This document shows positions 45,826-53,759 of a DNA stretch of 64,000 nucleotides, piece after piece. This DNA is from Facklamia languida CCUG 37842 (GTDB lineage: Bacteria > Bacillota > Bacilli > Lactobacillales > Aerococcaceae): contig NZ_JH601133.1 in NCBI RefSeq assembly GCF_000245795.1, positions 184,093 through 248,092 on the forward strand, written 5' to 3'. Within the stretch, counting starts at the first letter, position 1; the number at the start of each line of letters is the position of its first letter. Position numbers and translations under genes: made by a program. Under the pieces are notes generated by a model. That model saw only the letters and a program-made list of their open reading frames with translations. It was not told the origin of the DNA and did not search any database.

Positions 45826-46227
45826 ATGTCTAAGAATTCATTTAGCCAAGGGCTCATCACCGGCCTAGCTCTGGGAGCCTTAGCTGGACTCATGAATGCT
45901 AAGCGCCCAGGCTACCAAACCCGCCAACTCTTAAAAGAAAAAATTGATCGAACCACCCAGGACGTCAATGACGTGCGCTATAAGGTGAATAACCTCTCGC
46001 AATCGCTCCAGCGTCTTTCCACTGAAGGTGCCACCAGTATCCAAACAGCCATCGCAGCTGTTGAGGACAGTCTTGACCACTTTAAAGAAGAGAATAGTCC
46101 ACGCCTACGGCGAATTAATCAGCGCATTGCCAACTTACAAGAAGACTTAGACCAAGAGATGGACCAAGTTGTGAACACCCTTCCACCTTCTCTAAAACAA
46201 AAGGCAAAAAATGATAGTCAAATATGA
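45826..46227 (+). CDS. YtxH-domain protein (YhaH-like)
   Basis: 133 residues: a short Gly/Ala-rich hydrophobic N-terminus (GLITGLALGALAGLMNA) followed by a charged helical body with coiled-coil character (VNNLSQSLQRLS, RRINQRIANLQEDLDQEMDQ). Typical of YtxH/YhaH proteins, whose function is poorly known. Eight nt after hit, with AGGTGATC as ribosome site. Confidence 0.8.
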   Translation: MSKNSFSQGLITGLALGALAGLMNAKRPGYQTRQLLKEKIDRTTQDVNDVRYKVNNLSQSLQRLSTEGATSIQTAIAAVEDSLDHFKEENSPRLRRINQRIANLQEDLDQEMDQVVNTLPPSLKQKAKNDSQI

Positions 46228-46259
46228 TCTTTTTGTTATTTTTATTAGCATCTTATCCA

Positions 46260-46288
46260 TTTTAAACCATTAAGTGTTAAGATAAGAT
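46260..46288 (+). promoter_or_regulatory. Probable promoter of prsA
   Basis: TTTTAA (46260-46265), 17-bp spacer, TAAGAT (46283-46288), in the AT-rich gap before prsA. Confidence 0.5.
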
Positions 46289-46338
46289 TATGCAGATTTT
46301 GCAAATTTAGTACTTATTTATAGGAGTGAATGATTATA

Positions 46339-47364
46339 ATGAAGAAATCAATTCGTCGTCTACTCATTACAGCAGCCAGCCTCACTTTAGTTGGAGCTCC
46401 TGGCCTAACTACCCTTTCGGCTTCAGCTCAAGAAGGCACCATTGCGACTGTTAATGGCACTGAAATTACTGCAGCAGACCTTTATGAAGATATGAAGGAA
46501 CAGTATGGTCTAACCGCACTGCGCGCAATGATCATCGAAGAAGTCTTGAAGGCGAATGTCAAAGATGTTGAAGCCATTCAAAAACAAGCAGATGAAGAAG
46601 TTCAAACTCAAATTGACGAATTAGGCGGCGAGGAGATGTTCAATCAATTCTTAGCTTATCAAAAGTTAGGAACAATCGAACAATACAAATATCAAATTTT
46701 TATTCGGGATATGCTGCAAGAACTAGTCGAAGCACGACTAGAGATTACAGATGAAGTCATCCAGGAGTATTACGAGAACGATTACCAACCTAATATGGAA
46801 GCTCAACATATTCTAGTGGATACGGAAGAAGAAGCTAAGCAAGTGATTGAACGTATCAATAATGGTGAAGAATTTGATGCAGTGGCTAAAGAAGTGTCCA
46901 AAGATGGCAGTGCTTCAAATGGCGGCTTACTTTCACCCTTTACAACGGGGCAAATGGTGCCTGAATTTGAAGAAGCAGTCAAATCCTTAAAGAATGGTGA
47001 AATGACTCAAGATCCTGTCAAATCTGAATTTGGCTACCATGTCATCAAGACTTTGAATAATGGCGAGAAACAACCGCTTGATAAAATCCATGATCAAGTA
47101 GTGGAAGCCTATAAGCAAAGTAAATTCTCTGATTCTGACTTCACCCATAAAATTGTCGGACAATTAATTAAAGAAGCAGATGTTAAAATTAACGATAAAG
47201 ACCTTAACGCCGCTGTGGAAGACCTCATTGCACTAGCTGAGCAAAAAGATGAACCAAAAGAAGCGGCTGAAGAAGAAAAAGATCAAGCTCAAGAAGGTGA
47301 AGACGAACAGGCTGAAACAAGTGCCGAAGAACAAGCGGATCAAGAAGCAGAACCTGCTGAATAA
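46339..47364 (+). CDS. prsA: Foldase PrsA-like peptidyl-prolyl isomerase without lipobox
   Basis: 341 residues. Extracytoplasmic folding helper for secreted proteins. Seen: signal peptide ending TTLSASAQ|EG, N-terminal chaperone part, a PpiC parvulin domain at about 150-240 (EAQHILVDTEEEAKQV, SNGGLLSPFTTGQMVPEFEEA, SEFGYHVIKTL), and a highly acidic 35-residue tail. PrsA is normally a lipoprotein, but no Cys lies at the cleavage site, so this one is not lipid-anchored. Start ambiguous: ATG at 46339 has AGGAG 12 nt upstream, ATG at 46330 only 3 nt. Confidence 0.88.
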   Translation: MKKSIRRLLITAASLTLVGAPGLTTLSASAQEGTIATVNGTEITAADLYEDMKEQYGLTALRAMIIEEVLKANVKDVEAIQKQADEEVQTQIDELGGEEMFNQFLAYQKLGTIEQYKYQIFIRDMLQELVEARLEITDEVIQEYYENDYQPNMEAQHILVDTEEEAKQVIERINNGEEFDAVAKEVSKDGSASNGGLLSPFTTGQMVPEFEEAVKSLKNGEMTQDPVKSEFGYHVIKTLNNGEKQPLDKIHDQVVEAYKQSKFSDSDFTHKIVGQLIKEADVKINDKDLNAAVEDLIALAEQKDEPKEAAEEEKDQAQEGEDEQAETSAEEQADQEAEPAE

Positions 47365-47430
47365 TCAATGATCTCCTTCTTAATTGCTCATCAACCAAGA
47401 GATGATGAATAGGTCTTAATATAAATCAAA

Positions 47431-47505
47431 AAACAAAAGACACCGAATGTCGAATCATTGGGGCTTGCCCCTACCAGTGATTTCGCATTCGGTGTTTGTT
47501 TTATT
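47431..47505. terminator. Long bidirectional terminator between prsA and the SRPBCC gene
   Basis: Outer stem ACACCGAATG/CATTCGGTGT (47441-47450 with 47487-47496), continued by CGAATCATTGG against CCAGTGATTTCG and an inner GGGGC/GCCCC. T-rich tracts flank it on both strands. It can end both convergent transcripts. Longer and more regular than its neighbours. Confidence 0.85.
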
Positions 47506-47588
47506 CTTTCACAACTTTAATCAACCAGCATGCACTTGCATAATAACTAGATTGAGAGTGGTTTTAGGAGATGACTCAATCTCTCCTG

Positions 47589-48155
47589 TTACCAATCAAA
47601 GGTTTGATGGCTTGGTTGGTCAAACAAGGATTTTAAAGATTCAATGATTTCAGCTTGTCTTATAGGATCGCATTCAGTTGATCCTGTCTGCAAGAAAGAT
47701 TCTAATTGCGTTAGAAGAATCAACCAAGGACTTAATTTATCAATAACAGCTGCCTGTGAATCAGCCATCCAGTAATTTAAGTTAAAGCAGGTCTTTGACC
47801 CCTCCCCTGGTTGAAATTCCAGACTGACCATATCTTCTCCTTGCAGGAAGGCCAGTAAGTGAGGACTGGTGACATCCGTGATGAGTACCGGATGTCCGTC
47901 AATAATCAAGTGCCCCCCTGGTCTTAAGTCTTTGATCCTTAACTTTTTCTGCCAGCGCTGTAAGCAATCATTATCCGTCAAATGTCTCCATACTTCTTCC
48001 AAGGAGGCTTCGATCTCACCTTGGAAGGTCCAATCTAAACCTAGGTCTGGTGAAAGGTCCTCCAATAAATTTTCATGATGATGACCACATTGACAACCTT
48101 CTCCATGGTGACAGGTTGGCTCTTGATCATGCTTTGAATTTCTTTCTTCGTTCAT
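47589..48155 (-). CDS. SRPBCC-domain protein with Cys/His-rich N-terminus
   Basis: 188 residues. The first 30 residues hold CHHGEGCQCGHHHE, a likely metal-binding knuckle. The rest (about 40-175) fits a START/AHSA1-like SRPBCC fold: TFQGEIEASLEEVWRHLTD, WQKKLRIKDLRPGGHLIID and a closing amphipathic helix LSPWLILLTQLESFLQ. Ligand and role unknown. Ribosome site AAGGAGGG. It precedes nothing on its strand except a terminator, and follows yhaM by 11 nt, so it is the last gene of the yhaO-yhaN-yhaM string. Confidence 0.7.
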   Translation of the reverse strand: MNEERNSKHDQEPTCHHGEGCQCGHHHENLLEDLSPDLGLDWTFQGEIEASLEEVWRHLTDNDCLQRWQKKLRIKDLRPGGHLIIDGHPVLITDVTSPHLLAFLQGEDMVSLEFQPGEGSKTCFNLNYWMADSQAAVIDKLSPWLILLTQLESFLQTGSTECDPIRQAEIIESLKSLFDQPSHQTFDW

Positions 48156-48166
48156 TGGATCCCTCC

Positions 48167-49111
48167 TTATTTAAAGCGGGGTTTATAAAATGCGCGCCGA
48201 TCCAAAGGATAAATTTGAGCACTCTCTTCACCAGGGCTCGTCTTATCTAAAGCTCCGGATATCATATTGATTGTGGCATCTAGATTATCAATTTGGTGTA
48301 GAACTTCTGCCTCAATCAATTTAGGTGTTACCGGGCTTCCAAATTCTAACTTGCCATGATGGGCTAAGACCATGTGCTTCAAAAGGACCACAGGCTCACT
48401 TTCTGGATCGATCCCAATTTTGACACTGGCTTGGTCAATCATTTCACTCATGATTACAATGTGGCCTAACATTTTGCCTTTTAAGGTATATTCAGTCGCA
48501 ATCACACCGGATAATTCAATCGTTTTACCAATATCATGTAGGATCAATCCGCCCAAGAGCAAGGATGGATTTAAATCGGGGTATATTTTAATCAGACTGC
48601 GGGCAATTCTCAACATGGAGACTGTGTGAAAGGCGAGTCCTCCTGCTAAAGCATGGTGGTTGCGTTTAGCAGCTGGATAAGAATAAAAGGCCGCTTCATG
48701 GTCACTCAAGATCTTCCGGACAATCCGATTAATGGTTGGCTCATGAATTTCAAAGAGGGCATCATTTAGCTCTTCCTTCAGATCTTCTACTTTGAAAGGA
48801 ATCCGTTCCACATATAGGCTGGGGTCATCTGGTTCACCCGCTTCAGCCAATCGAATCGCCTTGATCTTAACTTGTGGGCTACCTTGATAATTATCCCGTT
48901 CCCCTCTTAAAAAGACCACTTTGCCAACTTGAAATTTTGCCACTTCTTCTTCACTCGCCGACCAGTACATGCCATCCATTGCACCGGATTGGTCTTGAAA
49001 ACGAAAGGCAATGAAAGGATTACCATTTCTAGCAATTCTCACATCAGCTGCTTTAATCAAAACATAAATTCCAAAAGCTTCCCCTTCATCATAGTCAAAT
49101 AACTTTGTCAT
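48167..49111 (-). CDS. yhaM: 3'-5' exoribonuclease YhaM
   Basis: 314 residues: N-terminal OB-fold (about 10-95) and an HD hydrolase domain with NHHALAGGLAFHTVSM, LLGGLILHDIGK and MVLAHHGKLEFGSP, as in Bacillus YhaM, which trims short 3' overhangs of RNA and DNA. I choose the ATG at 49111 (AAGGAGG 8 nt upstream); an ATG at 49117 is too close to that site. Overlaps the end of yhaN. Confidence 0.93.
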   Translation of the reverse strand: MTKLFDYDEGEAFGIYVLIKAADVRIARNGNPFIAFRFQDQSGAMDGMYWSASEEEVAKFQVGKVVFLRGERDNYQGSPQVKIKAIRLAEAGEPDDPSLYVERIPFKVEDLKEELNDALFEIHEPTINRIVRKILSDHEAAFYSYPAAKRNHHALAGGLAFHTVSMLRIARSLIKIYPDLNPSLLLGGLILHDIGKTIELSGVIATEYTLKGKMLGHIVIMSEMIDQASVKIGIDPESEPVVLLKHMVLAHHGKLEFGSPVTPKLIEAEVLHQIDNLDATINMISGALDKTSPGEESAQIYPLDRRAFYKPRFK

Positions 49112-49113
49112 GC

Positions 49114-51945
49114 TCATTCCTCCTTACTCACTGCAGGCATTTCCTCTTCATCACTTTGATAGTCCTCTAACTCAATCACTTGATCAATCGCCATCATCTC
49201 TTGAACTTGAGGGTCAAAGGTGAAAAATAAAATTTGATAGTCTTTCGAAAACTTAGTTAACACCTGGTACATACTTTTTTTACGCAGTTCATCAAAGTTA
49301 ACAAAGGCATCATCGATTAAAATTGGCATCTTCACCATGCTGGATGCATTGACGATAAAAGCGAGTCTCAGGGCAACATAGAGTTGCTCTAGAGTTCCCT
49401 GTGAAAGCTCATGGGGTTCAAATAAAACATCTGAACAATGTTGGACTTTAAGCCCAGACTTGTTTAACTTAATCTTGTCATAACGGCCATAGGTCAAGTC
49501 CGAAAAGATTGAATTAGCCATCCGGTTCATTTCGGGAAGAGGATTATCCATCCCATGCCGAAGGGTCTGATAGATCAACTCAGTGGCTAACTTTCGAGTC
49601 GCATATTCGCTAAAATAATCAATGATTTCAGCGCGTTGATTCGCAATTTTTTGATCTAAGACCTGATAGGAACCATCTTGCTCCAGGTGATTTAAAGCCA
49701 CTTCGATATTGGCGCGTTGGTATTGATGAGGTTGCAGACGGTCCTTGGTCTGTGAGAGTTTCACTTCAAGGTCTTGGTAGGCGCTCACGAGAGCATGTTT
49801 ACTCTCAATCGTCTCCAACTCTTCCTCATAACCCGCTAGCTGATCGGCATAGAGACTACGCTTCTCATTGAGCTCTTGAATTCTTTGATTCATTTGAACT
49901 TTCTGCGTAAAGTCTAATTCGTCGACCGCATTCGTTTGTTGGTAGATCTGATCGATCTGATTCTGCTGGATTTTAATTTCTGCTTGTGCTTGTTCCATTA
50001 CATCACGAGCATGCTGAATCCTTTCCTCCATTGCTTGGCCACGTTCGCTCTGCCGGGCCAAACTAACCTCCACTTCTTCTATGTGGCGGATTAAAGGCCG
50101 GACCATCGTGTCATCAAATGGAAATCGCTCAAGCAAGGGGGCAATTTGATGGCGCCAATTAATAATCTCTACATTTAACTGATTGCGCTCATCTTCATAT
50201 TGCTGACGGATGTTAAATGTTTCTTTATAAGATTTTATGGGGTTTGACTTAAGAATGAATTCAGCATCGGCAGTAGGATAGAAGCCAATTGACACGAGCC
50301 AGCGTTGTAAGTCTTGTTTTTGTGCTTCAATTGCTTGATTCACCTGTCTCAGGCTCGCTTCTCGCTGATTAATATCAACCCCTAAATCCATGCTACGCGC
50401 CTGATAATCCTTATCTTTGGCTGATAATTCGGCCATCTTATCAACAACTGGACTTCGCCGAAAGTGCAGGTGGTGTTGACGGTGATGCCAGAAGACATAG
50501 AGGCTTCCTAGACCTCCTAGTCCCCCTAGTATAATCGCAATCCATTTATATAGATCCGCCGCTTGATTAAAGTAATAAAATAATCCAACAGCCCCCGCTA
50601 TTACGATCGCAATTAAAGCAGGAAGGTAGTGATTCAGCCGGGTCGCTTGGATTAAGACTTCTTCCTCATTCAAACGTTGGTTTTCTAATTTTGCATATTG
50701 TTGGCGAACCGTTGCTGAATAAGTTTGTAACTCCCTTCTTTGATCTAAGAAAACCTTTCTTTGAGCCTTCAATGAATCTGCCTGACCTTGCAAATCTTCC
50801 AATTGAGCTTGAAGTTCGTAACCCTGGGTTAACTGCTGGTCAAAACGTTCTAATTCTAGGACCTTATCCGGATAAAACTGGCCTTCCTGGGCCATGCGGG
50901 CTAATTGTTGTGTTTGCTCTTGAATTCGCTCTAGAACCAGTTCTAAGCGAGACTGAACTTCCTTGATGTGTCGGGTTGCACTTAACCACTGCCGTCTCTG
51001 AGCCTCATGGTTACGCGCCCAATTTAACCGGGTTAAGGCCGTCATTTCCTGGTTCAGCGTCTGGATGCGTTCTTGCATTTGCTCGATGCGACCTTGGTTG
51101 ACTTTTTGAGCGGCTACTAGGGCCTTCAATTGATCAGGCAAATCCTTAGGCATCTCAGTATAGGTTAATCGCTGTAACTCCCTCTGCGCAGCCTGGTCCT
51201 TCAAGAAGACATCATAGCGCCCCATCAACTTGTCGACTTGGCGCAAAGATTCTTCAAGCTGGCCGACCTCTCCATGTAGATCCTGAATCGCTTGAAGTTC
51301 GACTTGTTGTTGCGCAAGCAGTTGATTATATTCACTCATCTTATTTCTAAGCTGAAGACGAGCTTGCTGACTTTGGTCATGGTCTTCAAGCAGTTGGTTC
51401 AGAGGGGGCTTCTTGCCCTTAGACTTAAAGAGCGCTTCTGCTTCCTTATCGAAAGCCTTCGCCACCGCCAAAAACTTCTCCGACCCGATCGTCCCAATCG
51501 ATAGAAAATAATCACTCAAACGGTCCGCATCAATATTCGCCAGCTCCTGAAGATTCTGCAAAGAGAAAGCATAGAAGGAATCAAATAACTGTTCATCTAA
51601 GCCGCCTAAGATCTGGTCTAAGCTATTATCAGCTAAGGGATCTCCCTGACGGGTAGTGACATGCAGGCCTTTGTTTGTTCGCTCTACCCAGACATCCCCG
51701 AGAGCTGTTTTTTCAAGAAGAATTCTTCCACCATAGACCTCCGCATGACGTGGCTCATAGCGGTTGATCTGTTGAATACGACGCCGTTTAGAAGGAAAGC
51801 CAAATAATATACTCCGAATAAAAGACTGCAGGGTGGATTTACCGGCTTCATTCTGTCCTGTTATAACTTGCAGATGATCATCCAATTCGAAGCGCTGATT
51901 GATCCACTTTCCGTAACCATAAATGTCAAGCTCTCTAATCTTCAT
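49114..51945 (-). CDS. yhaN: SbcC/Rad50-like ATPase YhaN
   Basis: 943 residues. SMC-like protein: N-terminal ATP half with Walker A ITGQNEAGKSTLQSFI, two long coiled-coil arms (about 190-420 and 520-800), a short hydrophobic stretch LIAIVIAGAVGLFYYFN in the middle, and a C-terminal half with LSQGTLEQLYVALRLAF (signature) and PILIDDAFVNFD (Walker B). The central membrane-like segment is typical of YhaN and absent in SbcC. Partner of the YhaO nuclease encoded before it. Start between ATG 51945 and ATG 51951. Confidence 0.9.
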   Translation of the reverse strand: MKIRELDIYGYGKWINQRFELDDHLQVITGQNEAGKSTLQSFIRSILFGFPSKRRRIQQINRYEPRHAEVYGGRILLEKTALGDVWVERTNKGLHVTTRQGDPLADNSLDQILGGLDEQLFDSFYAFSLQNLQELANIDADRLSDYFLSIGTIGSEKFLAVAKAFDKEAEALFKSKGKKPPLNQLLEDHDQSQQARLQLRNKMSEYNQLLAQQQVELQAIQDLHGEVGQLEESLRQVDKLMGRYDVFLKDQAAQRELQRLTYTEMPKDLPDQLKALVAAQKVNQGRIEQMQERIQTLNQEMTALTRLNWARNHEAQRRQWLSATRHIKEVQSRLELVLERIQEQTQQLARMAQEGQFYPDKVLELERFDQQLTQGYELQAQLEDLQGQADSLKAQRKVFLDQRRELQTYSATVRQQYAKLENQRLNEEEVLIQATRLNHYLPALIAIVIAGAVGLFYYFNQAADLYKWIAIILGGLGGLGSLYVFWHHRQHHLHFRRSPVVDKMAELSAKDKDYQARSMDLGVDINQREASLRQVNQAIEAQKQDLQRWLVSIGFYPTADAEFILKSNPIKSYKETFNIRQQYEDERNQLNVEIINWRHQIAPLLERFPFDDTMVRPLIRHIEEVEVSLARQSERGQAMEERIQHARDVMEQAQAEIKIQQNQIDQIYQQTNAVDELDFTQKVQMNQRIQELNEKRSLYADQLAGYEEELETIESKHALVSAYQDLEVKLSQTKDRLQPHQYQRANIEVALNHLEQDGSYQVLDQKIANQRAEIIDYFSEYATRKLATELIYQTLRHGMDNPLPEMNRMANSIFSDLTYGRYDKIKLNKSGLKVQHCSDVLFEPHELSQGTLEQLYVALRLAFIVNASSMVKMPILIDDAFVNFDELRKKSMYQVLTKFSKDYQILFFTFDPQVQEMMAIDQVIELEDYQSDEEEMPAVSKEE

Positions 51946-53203
51946 TTTCATCCGACTCCTTATAATCAAAACCAATCGCCTGAACCATTAAGTCTTGGGC
52001 CTGATCTATTAAACCAGCCTTCATATCAGCATCCTCACCTAAATCAGGCAACCATTGACGGACCTTGTCATGATTAAAAAAGTCAGCTAAGATCGTTTGA
52101 TAAGTCTCCTCTTGACTCAGTTTAACCATCGCTTCCTTAAAACTTTGCTTAAGGGTTTGGTCATACTCAAAAGCTTGTAGAACCATTTGCCGGTCTAATT
52201 GAATTCGAATTAAAGCAACAAAGTAATCAGCAGGATCAGGCTCCGGTAAGACAGCGTCCAATTCTCGCTTCTCAATCTGATCTTGTAAGGTTTGATCTAG
52301 TCTTTGGGCGTTCTTTAAGCGTAAAGTTAACATGATCGAATAGTGGCCTTGCTGAGCCTCAGATTGAAAATTATCCAGTAAGTCTTGAATTTCTTCAACA
52401 AGATCATGTGCTTGCCAATCCGCCTGACAGTCAATAATTGCTTCTTGCCAAATAATGGGTGCCAATGAAATAAAATGACTGTCAATCTGATTGGAAGTCA
52501 TTTCGACTAAATAAGCACCTTTTGGCCCCAATTCCAACCGATTACGGCCCTGAATGGTTCCAGCATAGCGAATTAATGGATAGTGATTGAGTTCCAAATC
52601 TTGGTGAATATGGCCTAAAGCCCAATAATCATAATGTTTAGCCAACATTTCCTGGATTGAAAATGGCGCATAGTGGCCCGCTTCTTGATCCAGCCCTTCT
52701 TGAGACCCATGATAGAGGCCAATTGTATAGGTTGTCTGCTGGGGATTAATTGGAAAAGCTTGAATTTTCCGCTCGTTAATCCAGCGCTGAGTATAGGAGA
52801 ATCCATAAAAACGGCAGGTCGTTTGATCCGAAAGCGTAAGATCTACATAGTCAACCTCTTCATCTTTAAACAAGTAGACATTATCAGGGTAATTCAAGAT
52901 GATTCGGTCTTCTGCCAGATAGTCATGGTTTCCATGGCAAATAACCACTGGAATCTCAGCACTTGCCAAACGTTTTAATTGTTGCATAAAGAAATGTTGC
53001 GCATAAATCGTTTGCTTAGAAGCATCATAAATATCCCCCACTATGACCACCACATCCACCGCTTCTTTAATGGCAATCGATACACCATCCTTAAAGGCTT
53101 TAAATGGGGCATTCACCAGACTTTCCTGTAAACGAGGGTATGATTTGGTTAAGCCAACAAAGGGACTATCCAGGTGTAAATCGGCAAAATGCATAAACCG
53201 CAT
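51935..53203 (-). CDS. yhaO: DNA repair exonuclease YhaO (SbcD/Mre11-like)
   Basis: 422 residues. Calcineurin-like phosphoesterase with metal motifs FADLHLDSPF, VIVGDIYDASKQ, ICHGNHDYL and GHIHQDLELN. Works with YhaN as an Mre11-Rad50-like pair. Its stop overlaps the yhaN start region, and yhaM follows, the same order as in Bacillus. Ribosome site AAAGGGG. Confidence 0.93.
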   Translation of the reverse strand: MRFMHFADLHLDSPFVGLTKSYPRLQESLVNAPFKAFKDGVSIAIKEAVDVVVIVGDIYDASKQTIYAQHFFMQQLKRLASAEIPVVICHGNHDYLAEDRIILNYPDNVYLFKDEEVDYVDLTLSDQTTCRFYGFSYTQRWINERKIQAFPINPQQTTYTIGLYHGSQEGLDQEAGHYAPFSIQEMLAKHYDYWALGHIHQDLELNHYPLIRYAGTIQGRNRLELGPKGAYLVEMTSNQIDSHFISLAPIIWQEAIIDCQADWQAHDLVEEIQDLLDNFQSEAQQGHYSIMLTLRLKNAQRLDQTLQDQIEKRELDAVLPEPDPADYFVALIRIQLDRQMVLQAFEYDQTLKQSFKEAMVKLSQEETYQTILADFFNHDKVRQWLPDLGEDADMKAGLIDQAQDLMVQAIGFDYKESDENED

Positions 53204-53235
53204 AGAATTCCCCTTTCTTTTCTTGATTTTTGTCT

Positions 53236-53290
53236 AAAAAACAACTGAAAGTCAGTCCGTTTCAGTTTGAACTCGGTGAACTTCCAGTTG
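53236..53290 (-). terminator. Terminator after yheA
   Basis: Outer arms CAACTGGAAGT and ACTTTCAGTTG (53242-53290) enclosing a loop of about 27 nt, then six T on the minus strand. Confidence 0.7.
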
Positions 53291-53305
53291 TCAAATATGA
53301 ATCGT

Positions 53306-53653
53306 TTAATTACTTGGCATTTGATAGATTTCTTGGAGAGGCTTGGCAATAATTTGATTGATTTCCTCCATCATAAGACTCAATTGCTGTTCATTCTCCA
53401 TTAACTTTTTGAGGATCGGATTCTCAGTGACCTTTCCGTAAAGAGCTTGCAAGTCTTCCATCATCTTCTCACTTGGCTCTTCTTGAGAAAACTGCAGTTT
53501 CTGGGTTGCCTGTTGAAACGCTTCATAAAGTTCCTTGGCCTCAGCATCCTGTTGAATCGCTTCTAAAGCTTCTTTAAGATTTTGAAAGGCTGGTAACTGG
53601 CGTAGGTCACGTTCCAACTGATGCGCTGTATCATAAATGTTTATATTTGTCAT
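53306..53653 (-). CDS. YlbF/YmcA family protein (YheA-like)
   Basis: 115 residues, almost wholly helical (YDTAHQLERDLRQLP, AIQQDAEAKELYEAFQQATQ, NEQQLSLMMEEINQIIAKP). Small family linked in Bacillus to RNase Y function (YlbF, YmcA) while YheA itself is uncharacterised. Position upstream of yhaO matches the yheA locus of Bacillus. Confidence 0.88.
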   Translation of the reverse strand: MTNINIYDTAHQLERDLRQLPAFQNLKEALEAIQQDAEAKELYEAFQQATQKLQFSQEEPSEKMMEDLQALYGKVTENPILKKLMENEQQLSLMMEEINQIIAKPLQEIYQMPSN

Positions 53654-53759
53654 AATTACCTCTTTTCTATGTCTTCATCTTATCAATTTATCCCTATCTT
53701 TTCAATCGATGGTCACTGAATATCCCAAAAATATCCAATGACTCAAAGCAGGCGATCCC

